Origin: Halalkalicoccus sp. CG83
Lineage (GTDB): Archaea > Halobacteriota > Halobacteria > Halobacteriales > Halalkalicoccaceae
Length of the DNA: 64,000 nucleotides
Assembly (NCBI RefSeq): GCF_037081715.1
Contig: NZ_JAZDDH010000001.1
Coordinates: forward strand, 1,054,001-1,118,000
Direction of reading: 5' to 3'
Positions 26,417-34,402 of the stretch are shown here, piece by piece; the first letter of the stretch is position 1, and the number at the start of each line of letters is the position of its first letter. The notes under the pieces were generated by a model. It searched no databases. It saw nothing but the letters and a program-made list of their open reading frames with translations, and had not been told where the DNA came from. Both the position numbers and the translations under genes were made by a program.

Positions 26417-27085
26417 ATGGAACAGGCCGTGCTGGCTCGCCGTGGCGCGCGCGAGGCGGTCGCCGACATCGAGCCGCGCGAACTACACGAACGGATCGAC
26501 TCCATCCTCGCCGACGCCTCGATGGTTCCCGGTGTTCTCGTGATCCTCAGCGCCCAGTCGGTCGACCCGGAGATCGATCCGTCCAGCGTCGAGGACCGCG
26601 CCGCGGGCGTCCAGCTGATCTACGAGGGGCTCCGGCTCACCCGGACGCTCGCCCACGCCGAGCCGTGGGCCGACGCCGACCCCGCCGACGCCGATACCGA
26701 CGCCGACATCGCGGTCCTCGCGGCTGACGTGCTGGTCGCCCGCGGGTTCTACCTGCTCGCGATGACCGACGCCGCGGGGCAGGCCGTCGAGACCGTTCGG
26801 TCGTTCGGCCGCGACCAGACCCGCCGACGCGAGCCCGACGCCGACCGGGAGGCGCTCGATCGGAGCCTGGAGGCCGACGTCTTCGAGCTCGCGGCCGTCG
26901 CTGGCACGACCGTCGTCGACGCCCCGCCCGGCGACGCGGTCCGGGTCGCGATCAACGAACTAGCCGGCTCGACCGAGGGCGAGCCGCTGCCCGACGCCGC
27001 CGTCCTGTTCGGCGCCGACGCGAGTCCGCCGCTGGCGTCGGACCCGATCGACGACCTCGCCCGACCGTCGGCGACCGACCCGTAA
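26417..27085 (+). CDS. polyprenyl-synthetase-like protein lacking the catalytic aspartates
   Basis: A 222-residue helical protein. The segment around AAGVQLIYEGLRLTRTLAH resembles the helix carrying the first aspartate-rich motif in trans-isoprenyl diphosphate synthases. The segment DIAVLAADVLVARGFYLLA resembles their LAGDYLLARAF helix. The first DDxxD motif is absent: at the matching place the protein has HAEPWADADPADAD. It could be an inactive partner subunit or a structural relative. It lies 42 bp before tRNA-Thr. The fold assignment is by eye and moderate. Confidence 0.6.
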   Translation: MEQAVLARRGAREAVADIEPRELHERIDSILADASMVPGVLVILSAQSVDPEIDPSSVEDRAAGVQLIYEGLRLTRTLAHAEPWADADPADADTDADIAVLAADVLVARGFYLLAMTDAAGQAVETVRSFGRDQTRRREPDADREALDRSLEADVFELAAVAGTTVVDAPPGDAVRVAINELAGSTEGEPLPDAAVLFGADASPPLASDPIDDLARPSATDP

Positions 27086-27127
27086 TCGAAACCCATAAAG
27101 AGCCATCCGGCAAAGACAGCGATGCGC

Positions 27128-27199
27128 GCCTGGGTAGCTTAGCGGTAAAGCGCGTCCTTGGTAAGGACGAGAGCCCGGGTTCAAATCCCGGCCTAGGCT
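27128..27199 (+). tRNA. tRNA-Thr (anticodon GGT)
   Basis: A 72-nt cloverleaf. The acceptor stem GCCTGGG/CCTAGGC contains one G-T pair, with discriminator T. The D arm includes AGCGGTAA, the anticodon stem CGTCC/GGACG encloses loop TTGGTAA (anticodon GGT), and the T arm is CCGGG-TTCAAAT-CCCGG. No CCA is encoded and no intron is seen. The GC-poor accessory tract starts immediately downstream. Confidence 0.95.
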
Positions 27200-27459
27200 T
27201 CGATCGTTTCCTTCACCTCCCACATTCACTACGCCTAGCTCTGCGAACACGGTCGATCAGGCTGGGCGAGCTGTGGCCGCGCAGAGGTAGTCAGCGTGAG
27301 TATCGAATCGGCACCGGTCAGCGAGGTTAGTCCAGCAGAACCCTCTGCTGGTAATGGGACGATTCAAAAGTCCCGTCCAGCACCGGTATCTCACGGTGTT
27401 GGTGTCTCGGCAACTCTCGATGACGATGTTGTCACATATAACGCGTTTGAGAGCTATGG

Positions 27460-28014
27460 CGAGAGCGCGACCTTTCGCCGGGCGACGGGATTCTTCTCGT
27501 CGAGGACTTCGACGCGCTTGAAGCTGCCTTCGACGATGATCCGACAGTCGAACGTCTGGAGACGCTTTCCGAAATGAACGAAGCGTTCGTATCAGATGAC
27601 GTGAATCGGATCGATTGGGCAGATCGTTCCACTGTTGACGCACCACGAGGGGACGGTCACTCATGCAAGCGGCTCGGCTGATGGATGGCGTCTTCGTGTC
27701 CTATCCTCGGATCATGACTCCCTCTCGAAGGTCCATGACTATCTCCAGAAAGCCGATTTTCGCTGACAATCCAAGCGATCTACGAGCCACAAGACGATGG
27801 CCATATTCAGTACGGACTCACCGAAACACAGCGTGATACGCTCGTAGCGGCGTTTAACGTCGGTCATTTCGAGGTTCCACGATAGAGCTCATTGAGTGAC
27901 GTATCAAACCAAATGGACTTATCACATCAGGCGCTCTCGGAACGGTTACGCCGAGCGGCGAACAGCCTTGTCGAGTCAACACCGATCGTTGGTGATGAGA
28001 CGGACGATCCATGA
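27460..28014 (+). pseudogene. broken Bat-type HTH transcriptional regulator
   Basis: Three pieces in two frames rebuild one protein of the bacterio-opsin activator (HTH_10) type. First is ILLVEDFDALEAAFDDDPTV (frame 1). Then comes SADGWRLRVLSSDHDSLSKV (frame 2, ending at a TGA at 27764). Finally, in frame 1 again, come IQAIYEPQDDGHIQYGLTETQ and the HTH piece SHQALSERLRRAANSLVE. A TAG at 27883-27885 interrupts the last piece right after VGHFEVPR. With at least two frameshifts and one stop, it cannot make the full regulator. A further N-terminal part may lie in the frame upstream (27296-27485). It shows that this tract is decaying. Confidence 0.75.
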
Positions 28015-28365
28015 GTCGTGAGACGGTGTATACCTCCTATAGGGCTGTTTTCATCTCAGCGTGAACTCTCCGAGTAAGTACTATTGCGAATCGGCCATCA
28101 CTATTTCCATTACTTACCACTCCTGCTTGCCGTAGCCCGCTACATACGCTGTAAGAAGATCGTGATTCAACGACCGGACCCGTTACCAGCCGGTCCGCGT
28201 TCGTGTCGCTTCGCTGTTCGTTGACAGGGTCTAGTACTACCGTGACCTTCCGTTGAGTGATATCTCTCCTTCTCGTTGAGTTCCTCTCATCATCAACGAT
28301 ATCCGTCACGGGCGGAGGACGGATACAACGACCACGTTTAGAGGAGGGACTCGACCTTCGCTTCA
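28015..28365. other. intergenic, low-GC, no recognisable gene
   Basis: About 350 bp between the broken regulator and the membrane gene pair. A minus-strand open frame of 110 codons exists, but its Arg/Ser-rich composition looks random. The sequence has lower GC than the flanks and may be eroded mobile-element DNA; I cannot identify a transposase or terminal repeats. Confidence 0.4.
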
Positions 28366-29007
28366 TCACTCATCGTCGTTCGAGCGGATCCGCCGTCTGA
28401 GGAACGGAACGAAATCGACGAAGTATCCGGTCCCCCAGATCGCTACGATCACTGCCCCTACCGTGTTGAATACCATGTCCGTCACGATATCATCGATACC
28501 GAAGACACGGACGGGAGAGCCGATACCGAGTCTTTGAGACAGCCAGACGGCTCCGAACTCGAAGACCTCCCAAATGACGCCGAACGCGAGTACGAAGACG
28601 AGAATGAACACCGCCCGGAATCTCGACGGCACGGCGATCTCATCGGAGTGACACTCGAACGCCCGGAGAACGGCATAGCCGATACCGGCGACGAGGATCG
28701 CCGAGACCGTATGCGTCACCTCGTCGTACCACGAGAACCACCTGTAGGGGCCGAGCGAGCCAAGGACGTGAAGGAAGATCGCGATCGTGATCAGAAGCAC
28801 GAGTCCGGCATCCATCGAATATCCATACTCCCGGCGCAACAATGCTGGGAGGAACGTCACCACCAGCGGAAGCCCCGCGTTCGCTACCATTCGTAACTGG
28901 AGCGTCACCAACCCATAGACGACCAGACTCCCCAGGACGAACTGTAAACTCCGTGCGAACAGCTGTTCCTGAGACTCGGACAGACCCAGGGTATCACTGA
29001 GGGTCAT
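28366..29007 (-). CDS. polytopic membrane protein (YjdF/DUF2238-like)
   Basis: A membrane protein of 213 residues with five to six hydrophobic helices. The motif SWYDEVTHTVSAILVAGIGYAV, a conserved D-x-x-x-H in a helix, followed by FGVIWEVFEFGAVWL and GIDDIVTDMVFNTVGA, is the layout of the YjdF/DUF2238 and VanZ-like membrane families. The ATG at 29007 is 2 bp after the stop of the upstream gene, which argues for it over the longer frame. Function unknown. Confidence 0.75.
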   Translation of the reverse strand: MTLSDTLGLSESQEQLFARSLQFVLGSLVVYGLVTLQLRMVANAGLPLVVTFLPALLRREYGYSMDAGLVLLITIAIFLHVLGSLGPYRWFSWYDEVTHTVSAILVAGIGYAVLRAFECHSDEIAVPSRFRAVFILVFVLAFGVIWEVFEFGAVWLSQRLGIGSPVRVFGIDDIVTDMVFNTVGAVIVAIWGTGYFVDFVPFLRRRIRSNDDE

Positions 29008-29009
29008 GC

Positions 29010-29594
29010 TCACTCGGATAAGTCGATCGGGGACGTATGTGATCCCACGTGCTCCATCTTCTCGAAGTACCATTCAAAAAGCACACCCATCGCGATTCCG
29101 ATGCCCGTGACGATGACAATGTCCAGCTGAAGTTCCCTCTGAGAGTGAAGGAACCCCGTTCCTAACCAGAGATCCGAATAGTACTGGGCGATCGTCCAGA
29201 TCCCCTGGACTGCGAGGGTCATTAGGGCGGCGAAAGCAACGGCGAAGCGTCGAGTCATTTCGACGAGGGTGAACGCGTCGAGCTCGATGACCACGATGAG
29301 CGCAAGCGTCGCGATAGCGAAATACCCTGCTATCTCACCGTAGATCCCGAGCGCCCGAACGATCATGGCCGCGGCCGCGACCAACGGGAGCGGCCAGGGA
29401 ACCATCACGGTCCACTCTCCGGTTACCACTGTAGGCACGGCGATAACGACGACGACGAGAAGTGCAACTCCGCCCCAGAGGAAGGCACCCGTCAGGAGGC
29501 TTTCCACGGCTGTGAGAGCCACAATGCCCGTTAGCATCCAGCCGATGAGAGCGTTCATCCGTTCGTCGTGAACGACTGCCCGTAGCCGTACCAT
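29010..29594 (-). CDS. membrane protein paired with the downstream YjdF-like gene
   Basis: A 194-residue protein with about five transmembrane helices. It shares layout with its neighbour: a conserved acidic residue in a helix (VVIELDAFTLVEMTRRF), IWTIAQYYSDLW, and DIVIVTGIGIAMGVLFEWYFEK, which parallels the last helix of the other gene. They may be diverged partners forming one complex. The start at 29594 precedes an N-terminal basic segment; the internal Met at residue 13 is an alternative. Function unknown. Confidence 0.72.
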   Translation of the reverse strand: MVRLRAVVHDERMNALIGWMLTGIVALTAVESLLTGAFLWGGVALLVVVVIAVPTVVTGEWTVMVPWPLPLVAAAAMIVRALGIYGEIAGYFAIATLALIVVIELDAFTLVEMTRRFAVAFAALMTLAVQGIWTIAQYYSDLWLGTGFLHSQRELQLDIVIVTGIGIAMGVLFEWYFEKMEHVGSHTSPIDLSE

Positions 29595-29798
29595 ACCGGA
29601 TCTACGTGAACGGAACGGATAAATCGAAAGCCATGGCGATCCTCGTTCGACGACGTCCCGATCGCCGGGACCATTGAGGACGGCCTCGTGGACTCGACGT
29701 CATGGAGTCCGGACGGTCAGGATCTCGGGGGTTGCTAGCGCGTTCACGCCGAGATACGGACGGTCGTACCGCTTCGTCCCGGCGGGGGACATCGCCCG

Positions 29799-30242
29799 TC
29801 AGGCCTCCATGGTCGGGTCCGTGGTGACTGGGACCAACAGAACCGGTATCCGCTGCGTGTCGAGAACGGCTTCGGACATGCTCGATAAGACGAACTCCTC
29901 GATCGGTCCCTGTTCGACGTTACCCATCACGACGTACTCGTAGTCGCAGTCCTCTGCCATGATCGTATCGAGCAGCTGTTTGCGTTTCGAAACCCTCGAT
30001 CGCTCGTACTCGCCTTCCTGCGTATCGAGATCGTCGATCGACACCTCGAAATCGACGTCGGGAGCCGTTCGCCGCATCGCCTCCTGGACCTCGGTTCGGA
30101 GCCGGTCGTCGGGCGGATCCTCTTGTTCGCGGATGTGATAGACGAAGAGATCATCGCCGGTGGCCGCCGCGCGCTGTGCTGCGAACTCGAGTACCGGTTT
30201 TCGAGACGACTCCTTCCCGTACGCGACGAACAGGGTCCCCAT
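29799..30242 (-). CDS. universal stress protein-like
   Basis: A 147-residue alpha/beta protein starting MGTLFVAYGKESSRKPVLEFA, with a UspA-like pattern: a first strand, a helix, then VFVYHIRE-like strand 2 and a C-terminal VMGNVEQGPIEEFVLSSMSEAVL region. The last strand is RIPVLLVPV. The ATP-binding G-2x-G-9x-G(S/T) motif of UspA is not intact, so it is probably of the non-ATP-binding type. It may act under stress; neighbours give no clue. Confidence 0.8.
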   Translation of the reverse strand: MGTLFVAYGKESSRKPVLEFAAQRAAATGDDLFVYHIREQEDPPDDRLRTEVQEAMRRTAPDVDFEVSIDDLDTQEGEYERSRVSKRKQLLDTIMAEDCDYEYVVMGNVEQGPIEEFVLSSMSEAVLDTQRIPVLLVPVTTDPTMEA

Positions 30243-30542
30243 ACCTCACTCTCGTTTAGTCCGGTGCTTTACTCTGTCCCCGATCGACCCCCATTCACGA
30301 GAGTTCGTCGATGCCCTCCGTTTGACCAGCAGGAGCGGATGGGAGGCCAGACGACTATCGCTCACCACGATCGGAACCAGAGTGGCCCGGTTTCGAGACG
30401 GTGCAGTCGATGCGATGGACGATGTCTGCTGGATGATGCTTGAGCGTAATCGACGGGCGCAACGAGTACTGCCCTACATGAGATTCGTCGAGCGTCGGTC
30501 ATCCGCCCCGTCTATCTCTCTTCGTTCGATCTCCTCGAGTCA
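30243..30542. other. intergenic region
   Basis: About 300 bp between the stress protein and the lipid kinase, both on the minus strand. A rightward open frame crosses it, but with no typical haloarchaeal composition. Probably the promoter of the stress protein (minus strand) lies near 30245-30275. I see no other element. Confidence 0.4.
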
Positions 30543-31484
30543 TCACTCGACCTGAGGAACGTATTCGTCTCCCACGCGAACGCTGAGGGCTCGTGGCCGT
30601 ACCGAGATCCGGACCGTCTCGTAGCTCCGTATCTCCCCGTCGAGACTGTACGTCACCCGTGCGTCATCCAGTTCGATGATTTCGAGCTGATCGGATTGCA
30701 GATCCGTCACGTGCGACGTCTCTCGGTGGAGGAGCCGCCGTGTTACGCTCTCGATGACCGCGTCGATCCCCGACAGCGGTTCGACGATGGTGATCTCCAG
30801 CGTCCCGTCCTCGGCGTTCGCCCGCTCGTTTGCCTCCATGAACCGCCGAAGGTTTCCGGCGAACACGGACAGGGCGTTCCCCTTCCAGGTGATCTCCTCG
30901 CCTTCGGAGATGGCATCCACCTCCACCCGGAGATCGCCGGATCTCCTGGCCTTCTGGATCCCCTCGATCACGAACCCGAGCCGTCCCAGCCGGTTTTTCA
31001 GCCCGGGTGAGACGCTGGCGCTCGCCTCCGCCGGCACTCCGACGACGGCCGAAATTACGAACGGCTCGTCGTTGGCGACCCCGAGATCGAGCCGTCTCGT
31101 GTCGCCGCTCTCGGCCAGCTTGAATCTGTGTCGCATGCCGCGGATCCCCAGCCCGTCGGCCAAGATGTTCACCGTCCCGGCAGGGACGACACAGAGGGTC
31201 ACCGAGTCGAGGGCCTCGGCCGCGACGAGTCCTTGAATGACCTCGTGAACGGTGCCGTCGCCACCACAGACGGCGAGCAGGTCGACCCCGTCGGCTGCGG
31301 CCCGTTTGGCTAGTTCCATGCCGTGTCCTGTGTGATCAGTCTCGATGACTGAAAACCCATAGGACTGTGCGAGTTGGTGGGCTTGCTCGGTGTGGCCACC
31401 ACCTCCGCTGACTGGATTCAAAACGAGTTGCCGTGTTTCCTGCGTCTCTCTATCCGGTGTTTCTCCGTCCCCATGGTCCATCAC
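30543..31484 (-). CDS. diacylglycerol/lipid kinase family protein
   Basis: A 313-residue protein of the DAGK catalytic family, phosphorylating a lipid alcohol with ATP. The phosphate-binding motif NPVSGGGG near residue 25 and the signature GGDGTVHEVIQGL near residue 75 are intact, as is VPAGTVNILADGLGI. The C-terminal half (LDLGVANDEPFVIS, VFAGNLRRFMEAN) has the beta-sandwich fold of YegS-like enzymes. Archaeal members act on isoprenoid glycerols or sphingosine-like alcohols. There are tandem ATG codons at the start. Confidence 0.9.
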   Translation of the reverse strand: MMDHGDGETPDRETQETRQLVLNPVSGGGGHTEQAHQLAQSYGFSVIETDHTGHGMELAKRAAADGVDLLAVCGGDGTVHEVIQGLVAAEALDSVTLCVVPAGTVNILADGLGIRGMRHRFKLAESGDTRRLDLGVANDEPFVISAVVGVPAEASASVSPGLKNRLGRLGFVIEGIQKARRSGDLRVEVDAISEGEEITWKGNALSVFAGNLRRFMEANERANAEDGTLEITIVEPLSGIDAVIESVTRRLLHRETSHVTDLQSDQLEIIELDDARVTYSLDGEIRSYETVRISVRPRALSVRVGDEYVPQVE

Positions 31485-31698
31485 GAGGATCTATGGAATG
31501 CGCACGCTAATACCCTGTGTCGACGCTGATACGCAAGCGACTAGTACCGTCGATTCGCCATCGGGCCACTACCGTGCGTGGCTGTGTGGCCAAATGAGGG
31601 AGGGATACGATGATCTCTCTGCATGACTCCCAAATCGGGGTATCCCGATGTCGGTGACATGTTCATGATGTACTTACATCCACCTACCATTTGATAAT

Positions 31699-32190
31699 CG
31701 AGATGGGTCTATAGCGCCAGATGCCGCTGAAATACTCCATCGTGCAGTCGAGGAAGGTGAACGGCGCCGTGACCAATAGCTGCTTGAACTCGTCTCGACG
31801 AGTTTCACCGCGGGGCTCGCGATCGTCTTCGGTATCGTCGCACTCGGAATCGTTCACGCACTGGTCGAACCACGTTTCGGTGACGTTGCTCGGATCGCAG
31901 GCGCACTCGTCTTCTCTGTCGAAGGTGTCCTTCCCAGAGGGAAGGCGGACGGACTGAGTAAGGTTGCCGAGGAGATCGTGCATCGGAGAGCTCTCGCTGG
32001 GTTTGCGAGTGCCATCATCGGGGTTTCACTCGTGAGCTCACCCTCGTTCCTCCTGGAGAGCGTTAATAGCGTATCGAGCCGGATCACCAGGGCCTATATC
32101 GTTGGAGTAGTATTGATCCTCGGGCCCTTCGACCACGTCATCGTTACTGCGCTCTACGTCTTTTTCGGGATTTTGTCCGGTGCCGCGGTC
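31699..32190 (+). pseudogene. remnant of a formate/nitrite (FNT) type transporter
   Basis: In frame, DAAEILHRAVEEGERRRDQ is followed by a TAG at 31777-31779. Then come LELVSTSFTAGLAIVFGIVAL, GDVARIAGALVFSVEGVL and, after a gap, VSSRITRAYIVGVVLILG and HVIVTALYVFFGILSG. These match the start, helix 1-2 and late helices of haloarchaeal FNT channels, but the central helices are missing. The frame then runs straight into a CNNM-type gene fragment. The stop codon and internal deletion mark it as non-functional. Confidence 0.6.
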
Positions 32191-32767
32191 GGCGACGCTC
32201 AAGCTGTTCGGCGTCGAGATGACCGGGGCGTGGCTCGAGACCGAACAGGACGTCATCGAGAGCCGTGCCGACCTCAGAAACCGGATGGACTCGCTGCTCG
32301 CGGAGGGCGACCTCGACGAGGAGCGCCACGAGGAGGTCCTCGGCGCGCTCGCAGTCGGCCGGATGACCGTCGAGGACGTCATGGTCGACCGCGAGGAGGG
32401 GGTCTTCCTCTCGACGGAGATCCCCCTCTCGAAGAACCTCGATCGACTTTCCGGGTCGCTGCACAACCGCTATCCGCTGATCGGCGACGATCCAGATGAC
32501 TTCCGGGGAATCGTATATGTCTCAGCCGCCCTCGACCGGATCGACGACCTTCGGTCGGGTGATACGACCTTGGAGGAGCTCGCGGCGCCGCCGATGACCG
32601 TCTCCACTGACATCAGCGTGAGCGACGTTATCGATCGGTTCCAGACCGAGAGCCAGGAGTTGGCGCTTGTCGTCTCGGATGAGGAGGTCGTCGGGCTGGT
32701 GACCGCCACGGACGCGATGGAGGCGGTCGTCGGGGAACTCGAGGACCCACTCGACGAGGGTGGATAG
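32180..32767 (+). pseudogene. truncated CNNM/DUF21 transporter, CBS-domain half only
   Basis: An intact 195-residue frame, but it corresponds only to the cytosolic part of a CorC/CNNM ion transporter. It opens with the linker ATLKLFGVEMTGAWLETE and RADLRNRMDSLL, followed by TVEDVMVDREEG (first CBS) and ALVVSDEEVVGLVTATDAME (second CBS). The DUF21 membrane domain (about 180 residues) that should precede it is absent and replaced by the FNT remnant. The GTG at 32180 is a possible new start. It could still be expressed as a soluble CBS protein; codon use is GC-rich, unlike the sequence upstream. Confidence 0.65.
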
Positions 32768-33037
32768 CTGCCTTCTGAAGTCGTACTGCTTCGAGGCAAT
32801 TAACGGTAGATTCAGCAATCTCGTCGATCAGATGATCGATTTCAGCTACTACCGTTGTATCTCCTACATCGGAAAACATCACTCTCCTTTTTTCCTAAGG
32901 TTTCGAGGGCCGTAGAGGCTCTGTTCTTGGACATCTAAACTCGGAATCGGAAGGGTGCTCAGAGAGCGGTACGAGCCGGAAGAAAAATTCGTCACCTTCA
33001 GCTGGTGTGTTTCCTGCTCTCGTGCTCCCCTTCAGAC

Positions 33038-33065
33038 GAGCGCCTGAGTTCCTAATCAGGCGCTC
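33038..33065. repeat. 10-bp perfect hairpin; word repeated at 33137
   Basis: GAGCGCCTGA (33038-33047) and TCAGGCGCTC (33056-33065) are exact complements around an 8-nt loop. A further copy of TCAGGCGCTC is at 33137-33146. Confidence 0.7.
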
Positions 33066-33158
33066 TGTACTACTAGGGGGCTGAACCCGATGTACCCTTT
33101 CCATGCTGCCACGAGCTGAGAGCGTCCACAAGAAACTCAGGCGCTCAAACAGGCCCGA

Positions 33159-33184
33159 CTCGACTTACGCCTGAGCAAGTCGAG
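33159..33184. repeat. 8-bp hairpin CTCGACTT / AAGTCGAG
   Basis: CTCGACTT at 33159-33166 pairs perfectly with AAGTCGAG at 33177-33184 across a 10-nt loop (ACGCCTGAGC). The loop holds CGCCTGAGC, close to the word of the neighbouring hairpin, so the two structures seem related. Confidence 0.6.
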
Positions 33185-33430
33185 CAGGTTCGCGACGAGG
33201 AGCGGCTACCGGCGGTTTCGAGGTCGCCGAACGTAGCTCCGGTTCAGTTGCGAGCAGTACGTCTCTACGGACGTCCCTCCTCGATCGAGATCCCTACGGC
33301 GCTACCCGGTTGGAGACGATCCACGGAGTATCGAACCGGTGAGCGCGTATCTCGGTACTCATCCGCTCTGTACGGACACTCATCTCTCAGGACCTCCGTT
33401 AGAAGAGCGGCGTTGCCCTTTGCTACCGTG

Positions 33431-33505
33431 TTAATATGATACATATATACAAACTAGGAGTATTAAATGTATATGGGTAGAACTTATACGTGTAACCACC
33501 ATCGA
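33431..33505 (+). promoter_or_regulatory. very AT-rich promoter/operator region
   Basis: This tract (TTAATATGATACATATATAC, TATTAAATGTATATG) is the most AT-rich stretch in the window and lies directly before the small winged-helix gene. CATATAC-like and GTATATG words face each other about 20 bp apart. ACTTATACG at about 33482 is a TATA candidate some 35 bp from the ATG. Autoregulation by the encoded protein is plausible but inferred. Confidence 0.5.
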
Positions 33506-33519
33506 TTCAGGTAGTCACA

Positions 33520-33780
33520 ATGAGCCCAGCAACACTCGCCCAGGCGGAGACGACCGCGACTGCGACCAAGACCACGACGATCACCCCGATTCCCGCGACG
33601 CTCGACTCACCCAACTCGAAGCTCGTCTACCTCTATCTCGCGACCGTCGAAGAGGCAACGATCGGCGACCTCCAGTCGGCGCTGGAGATGCAGCAGCTCG
33701 CGCTGTTTCCCACGCTGGACACCCTCGAAGGCGAGGACCTCATCGAGCGCGACGGCGAGACGTTCACCGTCGCCGCGTAA
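33520..33780 (+). CDS. small winged-helix (TrmB/MarR-like) protein
   Basis: An 86-residue protein with a Thr/Ala-rich N-terminus (residues 1-28). A winged helix follows: SKLVYLYLATVEEATIGDLQSAL and LALFPTLDTLEGEDLIERDG then a short wing. This is the helix-turn-helix part of TrmB-like regulators without an effector domain. Haloarchaea contain many such short proteins; targets unknown. A strongly AT-rich upstream region supports controlled transcription. Confidence 0.8.
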   Translation: MSPATLAQAETTATATKTTTITPIPATLDSPNSKLVYLYLATVEEATIGDLQSALEMQQLALFPTLDTLEGEDLIERDGETFTVAA

Positions 33781-34402
33781 GGCCCCGTTCGCAGCGGAAC
33801 GGTTCGGTGGGGTCTCTTCTCACCGGACTATTCGGAGACCCCGATGGAGATCAACGATGGATTCTCTTCACGACTCTTTCGAGCGGTACGATCGCTGGTA
33901 TCTTGCACATCTACCGGATTCCATTCGGCAAGCGGTCGGGGCAGAGCTCTGACCACATCACCGGATTCCAACGGAATCCGGCCAGCAGCTGGAAATCTGT
34001 GATTTCCGGCGACATCATCGGAACGCTTCGGGTTCGAGTCGGCATCCGAGCACCCGTGATCGCTGACGACGAACGCGAGTAGGCTTTCCGTTCGTCAGCC
34101 GGCTCTACCGCTGATCCGCTCACTCGTTCGCGGTCGTTTCGAGTCTCCTCCGGAGGAGGTGGGAGGCGCGATCCGATCGAACGGCGGCCTCGTTCGAATG
34201 CGCGAGAGCTCCTATCGGCTGATTCGACGCATCCGTTCCTCGGATCTCCGATATCGGCCTGCTTTCGGATCCAGTGGCGATGATCTCACGTCGGTACTCA
34301 CTGGGACCACGAACGGGGGCTGCGTTCGATCCCGACCCGCCGTGGGACGTCTCACCAAAGGTTAAGACCCAGCGTATCGAGAGTGGTTCACGAGGACACG
34401 CC
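33781..34402. other. gene-poor region with tandem hairpins before gvpA
   Basis: About 620 bp. A 91-codon rightward frame (33807-34082) is weak in coding character. CCGGATTCC/GGAATCCGG (33961-33981) and GGAAATC/GATTTCC (33991-34007) form two adjacent hairpins, and CTCCTCCGGAGGAG (34145-34158) is a perfect palindrome. The last 50 bp contain AAGGTTAAGACC, a TATA candidate about 35 bp ahead of the gvpA ATG. Confidence 0.5.

Larger units (their letters stand above)
32768..33519. other. long gene-poor region with hairpins
   Basis: About 750 bp of low-GC sequence. A minus-strand frame from 32882 begins MMFSDVGDTTVVAEIDHL, haloarchaeal in style, but it soon runs into Arg/Pro-rich shadow sequence and looks truncated. 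Between 33030 and 33190 the ten-base word TCAGGCGCTC and its complement recur and form hairpins. A rightward frame around 33165 reads TPEQVEQVRDEERLPAV, which could be an eroded gene start. No complete gene is seen. Confidence 0.5.

Noticed and set aside
28037-28369. 110-codon minus-strand frame
   Set aside because: Arg/Ser/Thr-rich without motifs, in a decaying tract; no family resemblance.
33807-34082. 91-codon frame before gvpA
   Set aside because: It runs through the two hairpins, lacks a convincing start signal and has mixed, non-acidic composition.
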